From assembly GCA_019694135.1 (NCBI GenBank), contig JAIBCM010000007.1, positions 1 to 64,000 of the forward strand: DNA of 64,000 nucleotides. Reading direction: 5' to 3'. Within the stretch, counting starts at the first letter, position 1, and each line of letters starts with the position of its first letter. Below are positions 35,888-44,178 of the stretch, piece by piece. The translations under genes were made by a program, and so were the position numbers. The DNA is from Verrucomicrobiia bacterium. Lineage in GTDB: Bacteria > Verrucomicrobiota > Verrucomicrobiia > JADLBR01 > JAIBCM01. The notes below the pieces were generated by a model that worked only from the letters and a program-made list of their open reading frames with translations, was not told the DNA's origin and searched no databases.

Positions 35888-36625
35888 TTAACGAAGCCCC
35901 AGCACATCTTGCATATCATAAAGACCCGGTTGCTGATCCATTATCCAATGCGCCGCACGCAACGCGCCTTGCGCAAACGTCTCACGCGAAGAAGCCCGAT
36001 GACTCAGCTCAACTCTTTCACCCACTGCCGCAAAAATCACGGTGTGATCTCCCACCACATCCCCTCCACGAATGGCATGCATACCAATCTCGCTTTTAGC
36101 TCTTTCTCCTATTAATCCATAACGCCCATGTCTTACATCTCGTTCATACTGCAACTTTCGAACACCACACAAGATTTCCGCCAGGTGCTTTGCTGTTCCA
36201 CTGGGAGCATCCTTTTTGAGATGATGATGCATTTCCAACACCTCTAGATCAAAATTAGGCCCCAAAATTTCAGCCGCTTTTCGAGTTAACCAAAACAGCG
36301 TATTCACCCCTACCGAAAAATTCGGTGCAAACACAATCGGAATAGCTTTAGCGCGATTTCCCACCGCTTCGATCTCTTTCGGCGTGTGACCAGTAGTGCC
36401 GATTACCAAAGGCACACTACATTGCCTTGCCTGTTCTGCTACTTGCGTCGTAATGGTATGCACACTAAAATCAATTATCACATCGCAAGCCTCCAACCCC
36501 TTTTCCAAATCATCCCCCTGATCCAACGCCCCCTCGACCTGAAATCCTGCCGGTTCAGCTAATTGCAACAAAGCTTTTCCCATTCGCCCTTTAGCGCCCA
36601 CAATTCCCAATTTAGGCAAACTCAT
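35888..36625 (-). CDS. dapB: 4-hydroxy-tetrahydrodipicolinate reductase
   Basis: A 245-residue DapB, reducing the DapA product with NAD(P)H on the way to meso-diaminopimelate and lysine. The Rossmann motif GAKGRMG and the catalytic HHHLKKDAPSGTA stretch are intact. The start at 36625 overlaps the dapA stop as ATGA and has an AAGGAG site 7 bases upstream. The alternative ATG two codons earlier would sit too close to that site. Confidence 0.96.
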   Translation of the reverse strand: MSLPKLGIVGAKGRMGKALLQLAEPAGFQVEGALDQGDDLEKGLEACDVIIDFSVHTITTQVAEQARQCSVPLVIGTTGHTPKEIEAVGNRAKAIPIVFAPNFSVGVNTLFWLTRKAAEILGPNFDLEVLEMHHHLKKDAPSGTAKHLAEILCGVRKLQYERDVRHGRYGLIGERAKSEIGMHAIRGGDVVGDHTVIFAAVGERVELSHRASSRETFAQGALRAAHWIMDQQPGLYDMQDVLGLR

Positions 36626-37497
36626 AACCAATCTCCTTCATGCAATGTTGTTTCTAGTCGAGCGCGGGTTTCCGATTGCATGGGAACCATCGGCAAACGA
36701 TACTCTTCCACAATCCAACCTTTCATCGCCAAAGCTGCTTTAATTGGCATAGGATTGGTTTCAATAAATAAATCACGGAAAATAGGCATTAATTTTTTCT
36801 CCAATGCCTCGGCCTGCGCCGATTCGCCCTCCTGTTGTGCGCGAACCATATCGCTCACCTCTCGCGGTAAAAGATTCGATGCAACACTAATCACACCCAC
36901 CGCACCTTCACGCATGAAAGGCAACGTTAACGCATCATCACCCGATAAAATAGTGAAGGATTCCGGGCAGCTCTTTTTCAGTGGAGCAATTCTTTCTACC
37001 TTACCGCCTGCTTCTTTAATGCACACCACATTTTTAAAATCGCTTGCCAATCTTGCCACAGTTTCCACAGCAATTTCCACCACACACCGCCCAGGAATAC
37101 TATACAGAACTATGGGCAATTTCGTAGCGCTCGCAATAGCGGCAAAATGTTGATAAAGCCCTTCTTGAGTTGGCTTATTGTAATAAGGCGCTACTTGCAA
37201 GGAAGCGTCTGCACCTGCTTTTTCGGCCGCTTGCGTTAACTCCATCGCTTCTTGTGTAGCGTTTGAACCTGTACCCGCGATCACCTGACAACGACCCGCA
37301 ACCTTCTCTACACAAAATCGAATCACTTCTATATGTTCTTCATGTGATAAAGTCGGCGACTCACCCGTCGTTCCCACGGGCACCACCCCATCCACTTTGC
37401 CTTCAATCTGTTTTTCCAGCAAGGCCTCCAAAGCCGTCCAATCCACTTGCCCTTGGCGAAAAGGCGTAACCAGCGCAGTATGAGTTCCTGTAAACAT
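36622..37497 (-). CDS. dapA: 4-hydroxy-tetrahydrodipicolinate synthase
   Basis: A 291-residue TIM-barrel aldolase condensing pyruvate with aspartate semialdehyde. The N-terminal GTHTALVTPF, the PVGTTGESPTLSHEEH signature, the Tyr of LYSIPGR (usually Tyr-Asn) and the Schiff-base Lys in CIKEAGG are present. It is translationally coupled to dapB. The Asn-to-Ser change in the LYNxPGR motif is mild and unlikely to abolish function. Confidence 0.96.
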   Translation of the reverse strand: MFTGTHTALVTPFRQGQVDWTALEALLEKQIEGKVDGVVPVGTTGESPTLSHEEHIEVIRFCVEKVAGRCQVIAGTGSNATQEAMELTQAAEKAGADASLQVAPYYNKPTQEGLYQHFAAIASATKLPIVLYSIPGRCVVEIAVETVARLASDFKNVVCIKEAGGKVERIAPLKKSCPESFTILSGDDALTLPFMREGAVGVISVASNLLPREVSDMVRAQQEGESAQAEALEKKLMPIFRDLFIETNPMPIKAALAMKGWIVEEYRLPMVPMQSETRARLETTLHEGDWL

Positions 37498-37572
37498 AAA
37501 GATGTCTTCATAAATAATCCTTAGCTAGGCGGCAAGATTTTTTATGATGAAAAATCCAAACTCCACTCTTCT

Positions 37573-37617
37573 GTCATCCTCGGGCTTGACCAAAGGATCC
37601 AATTTTCTCTGGATGAC
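37573..37617. repeat. Palindromic element resembling a dispersed bacterial repeat
   Basis: A 45-base element has 7-bp perfect terminal inverted repeats (GTCATCC at 37573-37579, GGATGAC at 37611-37617). Its core reads TCCTCGGGCTTGACC then AAAGGATCC. From memory, the string TCATCCTCGGGCTTGACCC with GAGGATCC recurs as an intergenic repeat in many bacterial genomes. Only one copy is visible in this window. It encodes the last codons of the neighbouring membrane-protein gene. Confidence 0.5.
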
Positions 37618-38089
37618 TCGACTGAATATAACCCCAAACCTCGCCAAGACCCGGTGACAGCCCGGAAAAGCTAATAGTAATCAATGGAAAACCAAGTGAG
37701 GGATTCGTCTTTGCCAATAACCGCTTGTGTGAAGGCAAGCGCAACAAATAAATACTAGGGTCAAGAACCTCCACACAAAGGAACCGCGCCGAGCTCACCG
37801 ACCCAATCCATAAAGATACAATATCACTCCATTGAATTATACCAAATGTTGATGAACGAAGGTCGTGAATACCTATCTCGTCCACAATGACCGATGGACC
37901 ACTGCGAAACAACTGTGCAAGTATTGCAATAAAACATAACCCAAAAAACACTGAACCAGTCCAGCCCACAATTTGTGCCTTCAGATTCGGCAGGGTAGTG
38001 CAAAACCAAGAAACACCTAGCATAAGAATTCCCAGACAGGCTAAACCAAGTATCTTTGAGATGGAGGTGTGACAACGCATACCTAACAT
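37574..38089 (-). CDS. STM3941-like small membrane protein (tentative)
   Basis: A 171-residue protein with two N-terminal helices (about 12-32 and 41-61) and a soluble domain containing GPSVIVDEIGIHDLRSSTFGIIQWSDI. This resembles the scattered STM3941-type family, related to bacterial PH-like domains. No function is known. The last 14 or so codons run through a palindromic repeat-like element, so the native C-terminus may have been replaced. A second ATG four codons in is a possible start. It stands between dapA and dapF but has no obvious role in that pathway. Confidence 0.6.
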   Translation of the reverse strand: MLGMRCHTSISKILGLACLGILMLGVSWFCTTLPNLKAQIVGWTGSVFFGLCFIAILAQLFRSGPSVIVDEIGIHDLRSSTFGIIQWSDIVSLWIGSVSSARFLCVEVLDPSIYLLRLPSHKRLLAKTNPSLGFPLITISFSGLSPGLGEVWGYIQSSHPEKIGSFGQARG

Positions 38090-38147
38090 TTATTAAACAA
38101 CACAAAGCGAATATTCCCTTGAGTTTCGTTCATCCTCTCAAAACACC

Positions 38148-38957
38148 TCAAACCTCCACCTCACCTTGAAACACAAAAGTAGCCGGTCCTTTTAAAGTAA
38201 CCTCTTCAAAAGTATTACCTTTTTGCTTAAAATTCACTTCTAAAATATCGCCACCTTGCACTTTTACTTGCATCGGCAAAGTCACTTTTCGAACCAAATG
38301 CGAAACAATTGCACTCGCCACCATTCCCGTGCCACAAGCCAATGTTTCCCCTTCGACCCCGCGCTCATAAGTGCGCACACGTATCATGTTCTCACCTAAT
38401 TTTTGCACAAAATTTACGTTGGTCCCTTTCGGCTGATAATCCATATGAAAACGAATTTCTCGCCCCAACTCCTCAACTTTAGCCGCCTCAATCTCTCCAA
38501 CAAAAAGAATCGCGTGCGGCACGCCCGTGTTGCAATGATGAACCCCGTAACTACCCGACTCCAGAGTAATAGTTTTATTTAATTCAATCTCTTGCGGTTG
38601 AGTCATATTAATCGTAACAAGATCTCCCTCAAACGAAGCTCGAATCAAGCCGGCCGGCGTCTCAAACGAAATCGCAGAATCCTGATTGGCTAACTGCGAA
38701 GCATAACGCGCAAAACAGCGCGCACCATTACCACACATCTCCGCCTCGCCGCCATCTGCATTATAATAACGCATGCGAAAATCCGCTTCTCCATTTAAGG
38801 GCGCTTCCACCAATAATAGCCCATCTGCACCCACACCAAAATGGCGATGACACAAAGTTGCGATCTGACTTTTCGAAAAATGCAACACTCCTCGACGATT
38901 ATCCATCAAGATAAAATCGTTTCCCGCACCTGACATTTTAGTAAAAGCGACTTTCAT
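38148..38957 (-). CDS. dapF: Diaminopimelate epimerase
   Basis: A 269-residue PLP-independent epimerase converting LL- to meso-diaminopimelate. The first catalytic Cys is in the GGEAEMCGNGARC region (about residue 70) and the second in GETLACGTGMV (about 210). The N-terminal TKMSGAGNDF motif is intact. The start at 38957 fits the family best, with an ATG five codons upstream as an alternative. Together with dapA and dapB it covers three DAP-pathway steps in this stretch. Confidence 0.96.
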   Translation of the reverse strand: MKVAFTKMSGAGNDFILMDNRRGVLHFSKSQIATLCHRHFGVGADGLLLVEAPLNGEADFRMRYYNADGGEAEMCGNGARCFARYASQLANQDSAISFETPAGLIRASFEGDLVTINMTQPQEIELNKTITLESGSYGVHHCNTGVPHAILFVGEIEAAKVEELGREIRFHMDYQPKGTNVNFVQKLGENMIRVRTYERGVEGETLACGTGMVASAIVSHLVRKVTLPMQVKVQGGDILEVNFKQKGNTFEEVTLKGPATFVFQGEVEV

Positions 38958-39046
38958 TTTTAAACCTACCATTTGATCTCATATCCTGTTAGATGAAATT
39001 AACAGAAATACAACGGCTTTTATTTGGGTTGAGATTTCGCGACTTT

Positions 39047-39652
39047 TTAACCTAACTCCACATTCCAATAAGCCAGATCTAAAAAGTGTTTCCAAGATTC
39101 TTCCACCTGTTTCGAAAAACTCATATGCAAAACAGGGCGCCAACGCGGCCGTTGCGGCTTACGAATCAAACGCATTGAAGCCTCTTGAGGCGTGCGATTC
39201 CCCTTCTTCGTATTGCAAGCAATGCACGAACAAACAATATTTTCCCAAGTCATCTTGCCACCGCGGTCTCGAGGAATGACATGATCCAAATTCAATTCAT
39301 CGCGATCAAAAATTTCGCCACAATATTGGCATCGATTTTTATCGCGCTCATAAATATTTTGCCGAGTAAATTTCACTTCCTTTCTTGGAAAGCGATCATA
39401 AAATAATAAAACAATCACTTTAGGAATACGAATTTTCAAAGAAATCGCTCGCACGACATCAGTACCTGTATAATCCTGAGAAAAATCGTGCCACTCCCGA
39501 TAACCAAATGTTCGAAAATCATTACCCACACCATCCACCACTTGAGCATGACCTCCATATAACAAGATAAAAGCCCGACGCACCGTGCAAATATTCACGG
39601 CTTGCCACAATCGGTTCAGCACCAAAACCTGTTGACTTAATAAGCCAGTCAT
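39047..39652 (-). CDS. HNH endonuclease
   Basis: A 201-residue protein with a C-terminal HNH nuclease domain. The zinc-binding pair CQYC and later CIAC flank the catalytic LDHVIPRDRGG and WENIV segments. The N-terminal half (LLSQQVLVLNRLWQAVNICTVRRAFILLYGGHA) is typical of a widespread chromosomal HNH group without known restriction partners. No methyltransferase is nearby. It is divergent from the pspC gene. Confidence 0.88.
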   Translation of the reverse strand: MTGLLSQQVLVLNRLWQAVNICTVRRAFILLYGGHAQVVDGVGNDFRTFGYREWHDFSQDYTGTDVVRAISLKIRIPKVIVLLFYDRFPRKEVKFTRQNIYERDKNRCQYCGEIFDRDELNLDHVIPRDRGGKMTWENIVCSCIACNTKKGNRTPQEASMRLIRKPQRPRWRPVLHMSFSKQVEESWKHFLDLAYWNVELG

Positions 39653-39756
39653 AAATCACAATCTCTTTAGATCGCTTTAAGGTGTAGCAAAATTTATGCA
39701 AAATACAAGTCGATGTCTTAAGTAAAAATTGTTTCTCAAGCAAAAAATGGTAAATT

Positions 39757-39954
39757 ATGAACACTATGAAAAAACTTACTCTCTCTCAGACTGACAAAAA
39801 ACTTTGTGGCGTTTGTGGAGGTCTTGCTGCCTATTTTGAATTAGATTCAACTATAGTCAGAGTCATTTGGATCATCGTTTCTCTATTTACAGGCATCGTG
39901 CTTGGTGTTATAGCCTACCTTCTTTGTGCACTCTTGATTCCTAAAAATGTATGA
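39757..39954 (+). CDS. PspC-domain small membrane protein
   Basis: A 65-residue protein consisting almost only of a PspC domain: KLCGVCGGLAAYFELDSTIVRVIW followed by a helix. Stand-alone PspC proteins are common and linked to envelope stress or membrane integrity in some bacteria. Its stop overlaps the start of the next gene by 4 bases, so it opens a plus-strand operon running to hisB. Confidence 0.9.
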   Translation: MNTMKKLTLSQTDKKLCGVCGGLAAYFELDSTIVRVIWIIVSLFTGIVLGVIAYLLCALLIPKNV

Positions 39955-40658
39955 AAAACGGTTTAGCTTTTTTGATTTTTTTCGGTCTTTTTTTCACGCT
40001 TCATGGCGAAGAACAACAATCGCATGGTCTTGACTTCGAGCGCAAAGTCATCGATCAAATGCTGGGTCGAACTTATACTGAAGAATGGGATATCCCTGCC
40101 GCCGCCAATCGAATTCATCCCAACGTTCCAGGCTCCATCAAATTCATCAAATGGAACAATGCCATTTATTTGGGCGATGCTTTGCGCCAAATCACCATCA
40201 CCAAACCCTTTGAACTTGTCGTTGGCTTTTATGATATTGCTCCAAGCCAAAAAGCGCTTCAGGTTTTAGCCGTTCACTCCATCATTATTCAACCCGAAAA
40301 ATGGCGAGAACTTTGGGGCAGTGTTAAACCGCAAGACATTCAAAAACTTCAAGCCATTGCAAAAATAGAAAGTATTGAAGAAGCTCGCGAAGCTGCGAAA
40401 AAAGAAGCCGCGCGACTTCGCAGTTTAAGTGGTGGCATGGATATTAACCCCAAGATTAATTCCGAACAACGCCGCATTCAATGCTCCATTCCCTTTGCCA
40501 TGTTTTACCGCGTTTTTCTCAAAGACTCACAACCGGAACCACAAAAAGAACCTATGCTTTGGGGACGACCCTTTCCGCATTTCATTCCCATTGGCGAACG
40601 ATCTCGAGAAGCGCTAGAGAACACCAATTCCGCTTCGACCCATGCTAATCAAGAATGA
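39951..40658 (+). CDS. Secreted protein with a possible restriction-endonuclease-like pattern, function unknown
   Basis: A 235-residue protein with a clear signal peptide (about 1-19). The body has FERKVIDQMLG, EEWDIPAA, a SIKFIKWNNAIYLGDALRQI stretch, FELVVGFYD, WRELWG and the distinctive MDINPKINSEQRRIQCSIPF near 165. This order of motifs recalls uncharacterised nuclease-like proteins I have seen annotated as restriction-endonuclease-like, but I cannot identify a proven catalytic set, and an exported location would be odd for that role. It is coupled by ATGA overlaps to both the PspC gene and the flavoprotein gene. Confidence 0.6.
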   Translation: MKNGLAFLIFFGLFFTLHGEEQQSHGLDFERKVIDQMLGRTYTEEWDIPAAANRIHPNVPGSIKFIKWNNAIYLGDALRQITITKPFELVVGFYDIAPSQKALQVLAVHSIIIQPEKWRELWGSVKPQDIQKLQAIAKIESIEEAREAAKKEAARLRSLSGGMDINPKINSEQRRIQCSIPFAMFYRVFLKDSQPEPQKEPMLWGRPFPHFIPIGERSREALENTNSASTHANQE

Positions 40659-42061
40659 AGAATTGTGACCTTGCCGTCATTGGTGCCGGCAGCGCGGGTT
40701 ATGCGGCTGCTCGTACCGCTTCAAAATTAGGCGCAAAAGTCGTGCTCATCGATGGCGCCAAACAGTTAGGCGGCCTTTGCATTCTGCGCGGCTGCATGCC
40801 TTCCAAAGCGCTTTTGGAATCCAGCCACCGCTTGCATGAAATACAACGTGCACCAGAATTCGGTCTTCAAGTCCAATCAGCCAAACCCAATTTAACACAA
40901 ATCCTAAAGCGAAAAAAAAAGTTAATTCAAGAATTTGCCAATTATCGCGCTCAAGAAATTACCCATAATACTTTCACTTTTATTCCTGGCCATGCCAGTT
41001 TTTTGGATTCTCAACATCTCCGCATTCAAAACGAAAAAAAAACGCAAACATTAAAATTTAAAAAAGCATTAATCGCTACAGGATCAGTCATTAACACAAC
41101 GTCTTTTTCTGGCCTCCAAAAAACAGGTTATTTTACCAGTGATGAAGCCCTTGAAATGACGCGTTACCCCAAAACACTAGCAGTTTTAGGAGGCGGAGCG
41201 ATTGCATTGGAACTTGCACAACATTTTGCCCGACTCGGCACTCAAGTCATAATCATTCAACGCAGCAAACAACTTCTTTCCGACACTGATGATGATCTGG
41301 CTCAAGTCTTAGAAAATGTTTTGCTTCGAGAAAACATTACCATTTTCACAAACACCCAACTCTTGCGATTCGAAAAAATCAAAAATAAAAAACAGATCAC
41401 CTTTCGCCATCACAACCAATTACGAAAAGTTCAAGTCGACGATATTTTCTACGCCTTAGGTCGTCGCCCCAATCTAGACACTCTCAATCTTGAAAAAATT
41501 GGCATCCACCTGAACCACGGAAAAATCAAGGTAAACTTGCAGATGCAAACTAAACTACCACATATCTATGCCGCAGGCGATGCCACAGGCATTCATGAAA
41601 TTGTGCACATTGCTATCGAACAAGGTGAAATTGCCGCTAACAATGCCCTCACAAAAAATAAGCGATCTTGGAATCCTAATTTAAAAATTTTTGGTCTTTT
41701 TACCGAGCCCCAACTCGCCACCGTCGGCCATAGCGAAAAAGAACTACAACAAAAAAAAATTAACTATCAAACGGCTCGCTATCCTTTCAATGACCACGGT
41801 AAAGCTTTAATCCAAGGCACAACCGACGGCTTCGTCAAACTCATGTGTCACGCCAAAACCGGAAAACTGTTAGGCGCCGCCATCGTTGGTCCGCATGCCA
41901 CCGATTTGATTCATGAACTGGCAGTTGTTCTTTATTATCATGGCACCGTTCAGGAACTCGCAACCATCCCTCACTACCATCCCACTCTCGCGGAAATAAT
42001 TACCTATCCCGCAGAAGAATTAGTCGTTAGTATAAAAAAAACGAAAAAGAAAAAAAGATAA
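40655..42061 (+). CDS. Class I pyridine nucleotide-disulfide oxidoreductase (dihydrolipoamide dehydrogenase/mercuric reductase-like)
   Basis: A 468-residue flavoprotein. The N-terminal FAD motif GAGSAGYAAA and the redox-active CxxxxC (GGLCILRGCMPSK, about Cys42 and Cys47) are intact. A second NAD(P) motif GGGAIALELAQHFARLG and the FAD motif YAAGDATG follow, and the dimerisation domain ends with HYHPTLAE, which contains the catalytic His. It is not beside any 2-oxoacid dehydrogenase genes, so assignment as lipoamide dehydrogenase is doubtful. Quinone, mercuric or other disulfide reductase roles are possible. It is translationally coupled to the secreted protein upstream. Confidence 0.87.
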   Translation: MKNCDLAVIGAGSAGYAAARTASKLGAKVVLIDGAKQLGGLCILRGCMPSKALLESSHRLHEIQRAPEFGLQVQSAKPNLTQILKRKKKLIQEFANYRAQEITHNTFTFIPGHASFLDSQHLRIQNEKKTQTLKFKKALIATGSVINTTSFSGLQKTGYFTSDEALEMTRYPKTLAVLGGGAIALELAQHFARLGTQVIIIQRSKQLLSDTDDDLAQVLENVLLRENITIFTNTQLLRFEKIKNKKQITFRHHNQLRKVQVDDIFYALGRRPNLDTLNLEKIGIHLNHGKIKVNLQMQTKLPHIYAAGDATGIHEIVHIAIEQGEIAANNALTKNKRSWNPNLKIFGLFTEPQLATVGHSEKELQQKKINYQTARYPFNDHGKALIQGTTDGFVKLMCHAKTGKLLGAAIVGPHATDLIHELAVVLYYHGTVQELATIPHYHPTLAEIITYPAEELVVSIKKTKKKKR

Positions 42062-42066
42062 AGATT

Positions 42067-43338
42067 GTGAAACTCTTAACTTATACTCAATCCGCTTACA
42101 AAAATTGGAAAAAGCAAATCGACCGCGTGGCCATTCCCAGCAACGCCATTTCACGAACCGTTTTGACTATTTTGCAAGAAGTAGAAAAAAAAGGAGATGC
42201 CGCAGTTTTTCATTATACCAAAAAATTTGATAAAATCTCATTAAAAGAAACTCTTTTACGCACGAAACCTCAAACACCTTCCCCCACCATTTTAAATGCT
42301 CTCAAACGCGCTAAAAAAAATATCGAACATTTCTCGCATCGTGGCATGCCTAAAACCTGGCAAACCACCAATGCCGAAGGCGCTAAAGTGGGAGAAATTT
42401 ATCATCCCCTACAACGTGTCGGCATCTACATTCCCGGCGGCACCGCACCACTGGTTTCCACTTCGCTCATGACTATCACCCTCGCTGCCGCTGCCGGTTG
42501 TCCTGAGATTGTTGTTGCTACTCCTCCGCCCGTAAATTCCGTTCTTCATTTTGCTATTCGTTTTGCAGGCGCTACAGAAATTCATCAAATAGGCGGCGCA
42601 CAAGCCATCGGAGCCTTAGCTTTCGGCACAAAAAAAATAAAAAAAGTTCAAAAAATTTTCGGCCCTGGTAATGCCTTTGTCAATGAAGCCAAACGCCAGG
42701 TTGTTGGCCACGTCGCCATCGATCAACTTCCTGGCCCCAGTGAAATCATGATCATTGCTGATGAAAGTGCACATCCCGAATTTATTGCTGCCGACCTTCT
42801 CGCACAAGCGGAACATGGCGCAGACAGTTCAGCCATTCTTCTGACCCCCTCGATAAAAATAAGAGATGCCACACATCAAGCCATTCAACGACAACTTCAA
42901 ACTCTTTCTCGAAAAAATATTTTAGCCCAATCCCTTGCCCGCTGCGCTTGCTTGGTGCAAACGCGCAATCTTTCTGAAGCCATGGAAATCGCTAACCTTT
43001 ACGCTCCAGAACATCTTTCCTTGCAACTCAAATCACCCAAAACATGGATTCTACATCTAAAAAATGCAGGCGCAATATTCCTCGGCTCCTACTCTCCCGT
43101 TGTAGCCGGCGATTTTGTAGCGGGTCCCAGCCACACCCTTCCCACGGGCGGAGCGGGCAAATCCTTTAGCGGCCTCACGATTGATCAATTTTTCCGTCGC
43201 ACCAGCCTTATCGAATATTCGAAAAATTCTCTCGAAAAAATTGCTCTCACTATCGAAACCTTAACTCAGCTTGAAAAATTAGACGCGCATCAACTTTCCG
43301 CGCAAATTCGATTTCGCTCGCCAAAATCTAAGCGCTAA
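42067..43338 (+). CDS. hisD: Histidinol dehydrogenase
   Basis: A 423-residue HisD catalysing the last two oxidations of histidine synthesis. Diagnostic segments include VGIYIPGGTAPLVSTSLMT, GGAQAIGALAFG, the IFGPGNAFVNEAKRQV signature and DQLPGPSEIMIIAD, with zinc-binding Gln/His in AQAEHGADS and the His of GPSHTLPTGG. The start is GTG at 42067, 5 bases after the flavoprotein stop, with only a weak purine-rich ribosome site. Confidence 0.96.
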   Translation: MKLLTYTQSAYKNWKKQIDRVAIPSNAISRTVLTILQEVEKKGDAAVFHYTKKFDKISLKETLLRTKPQTPSPTILNALKRAKKNIEHFSHRGMPKTWQTTNAEGAKVGEIYHPLQRVGIYIPGGTAPLVSTSLMTITLAAAAGCPEIVVATPPPVNSVLHFAIRFAGATEIHQIGGAQAIGALAFGTKKIKKVQKIFGPGNAFVNEAKRQVVGHVAIDQLPGPSEIMIIADESAHPEFIAADLLAQAEHGADSSAILLTPSIKIRDATHQAIQRQLQTLSRKNILAQSLARCACLVQTRNLSEAMEIANLYAPEHLSLQLKSPKTWILHLKNAGAIFLGSYSPVVAGDFVAGPSHTLPTGGAGKSFSGLTIDQFFRRTSLIEYSKNSLEKIALTIETLTQLEKLDAHQLSAQIRFRSPKSKR

Positions 43339-43369
43339 AGAATCATAATAGCTCAAACAAAAATTAAAC

Positions 43370-43960
43370 ATGAAAACTCGCAGCGCTCAACTAAAACGAA
43401 AAACCGAAGAAACCGATATTCAACTCCAACTAAAACTCGATGGAGCCGGAAAATCTCGCATTCAAACTGGCATTCCCTTTTTCGATCACATGCTCACATT
43501 ATTTGCAAAACATGCTTTGCTTGATTTGCAACTCACTTGCAAAGGCGATCTAGAAGTCGATTTTCATCACACCGTGGAAGATGTCGGCATCGCCCTTGGC
43601 CAAACTCTCACTAAAGCGTTAGGCAATAAAAAAGGAATCTCTCGCTATGGTCATGCTTACGCGCCGATGGACGAAACTTTAGTGCGCGTTGCGCTCGACA
43701 TCAGCGGTCGACCTTATCTCGCTTACCACGTTCGCACCCGCCTTTTTAAAGCAGGCGATTTTCCCATTCAACTCGTCGAAGAATTTTGTCGCGCTCTAGC
43801 TGTGCATGCCGGCATCACTCTTCATATTGAACTGCTTTATGGCAAAGACCCACACCATATTGTTGAAGCCATTTTCAAAGCCTTAGCCAAAGCTACCGAC
43901 ATGGCTTGTCGCAAAGACCCTCGCGTAAAAACCATTCCCAGTACCAAAGGAATTTTATAA
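43370..43960 (+). CDS. hisB: Imidazoleglycerol-phosphate dehydratase
   Basis: A 196-residue monofunctional HisB (the phosphatase domain of the enterobacterial fusion is absent). The Mn-binding motifs FFDHML, DFHHTVEDVGI, the HAYAPMDET stretch and DPHHIVEAIFK are all present. It converts imidazoleglycerol phosphate to imidazole-acetol phosphate and follows hisD by 31 bases. The other his genes are not in the window. Confidence 0.97.
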   Translation: MKTRSAQLKRKTEETDIQLQLKLDGAGKSRIQTGIPFFDHMLTLFAKHALLDLQLTCKGDLEVDFHHTVEDVGIALGQTLTKALGNKKGISRYGHAYAPMDETLVRVALDISGRPYLAYHVRTRLFKAGDFPIQLVEEFCRALAVHAGITLHIELLYGKDPHHIVEAIFKALAKATDMACRKDPRVKTIPSTKGIL

Positions 43961-44028
43961 ACGCACACAAAAGAAATGATTCTTCTATTTTCTTTTTAGA
44001 AAATTTGGGGCAAATTATTTTTCTACAC

Positions 44029-44101
44029 GGCGCTATCGTCTAGTTGGTTAGGACACGGCCCTCTCAAGGCCGGTGCACGGGTTCGAGTCCCGTTAGCGCT
44101 A
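44029..44101 (+). tRNA. tRNA-Glu (anticodon CTC)
   Basis: A 73-base cloverleaf has an acceptor stem 44029-44035 with 44094-44100, a D arm with AGTTGGTTAGGA, the anticodon CTC in CCCTCTCAAGG and T arm GGTTCGAGTCC. The CCA is not encoded. Immediately downstream (about 44103-44130) a weak AT-rich hairpin without a T run is visible. Confidence 0.96.
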
Positions 44102-44178
44102 ATCACATCAAGCAATTAAATAATTATTGATGACCATATTTTAAAGTTGAAGTTACAAAATAGCGACGCTTAGTTTTA

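Noticed and set aside
36563-37153. 196-codon frame antisense to dapA/dapB
   Set aside because: It mirrors two well-supported biosynthetic genes and shows no recognisable protein family.
39716-39757. Promoter directly before the pspC gene
   Set aside because: TTGTTT and TAAATT can be paired, but the -10 would abut the ATG, leaving no room for a leader or ribosome site; the match is expected by chance in such AT-rich DNA.
44103-44130. Terminator after tRNA-Glu
   Set aside because: The hairpin is AT-rich, interrupted and lacks a T run, so it is not a credible intrinsic terminator.
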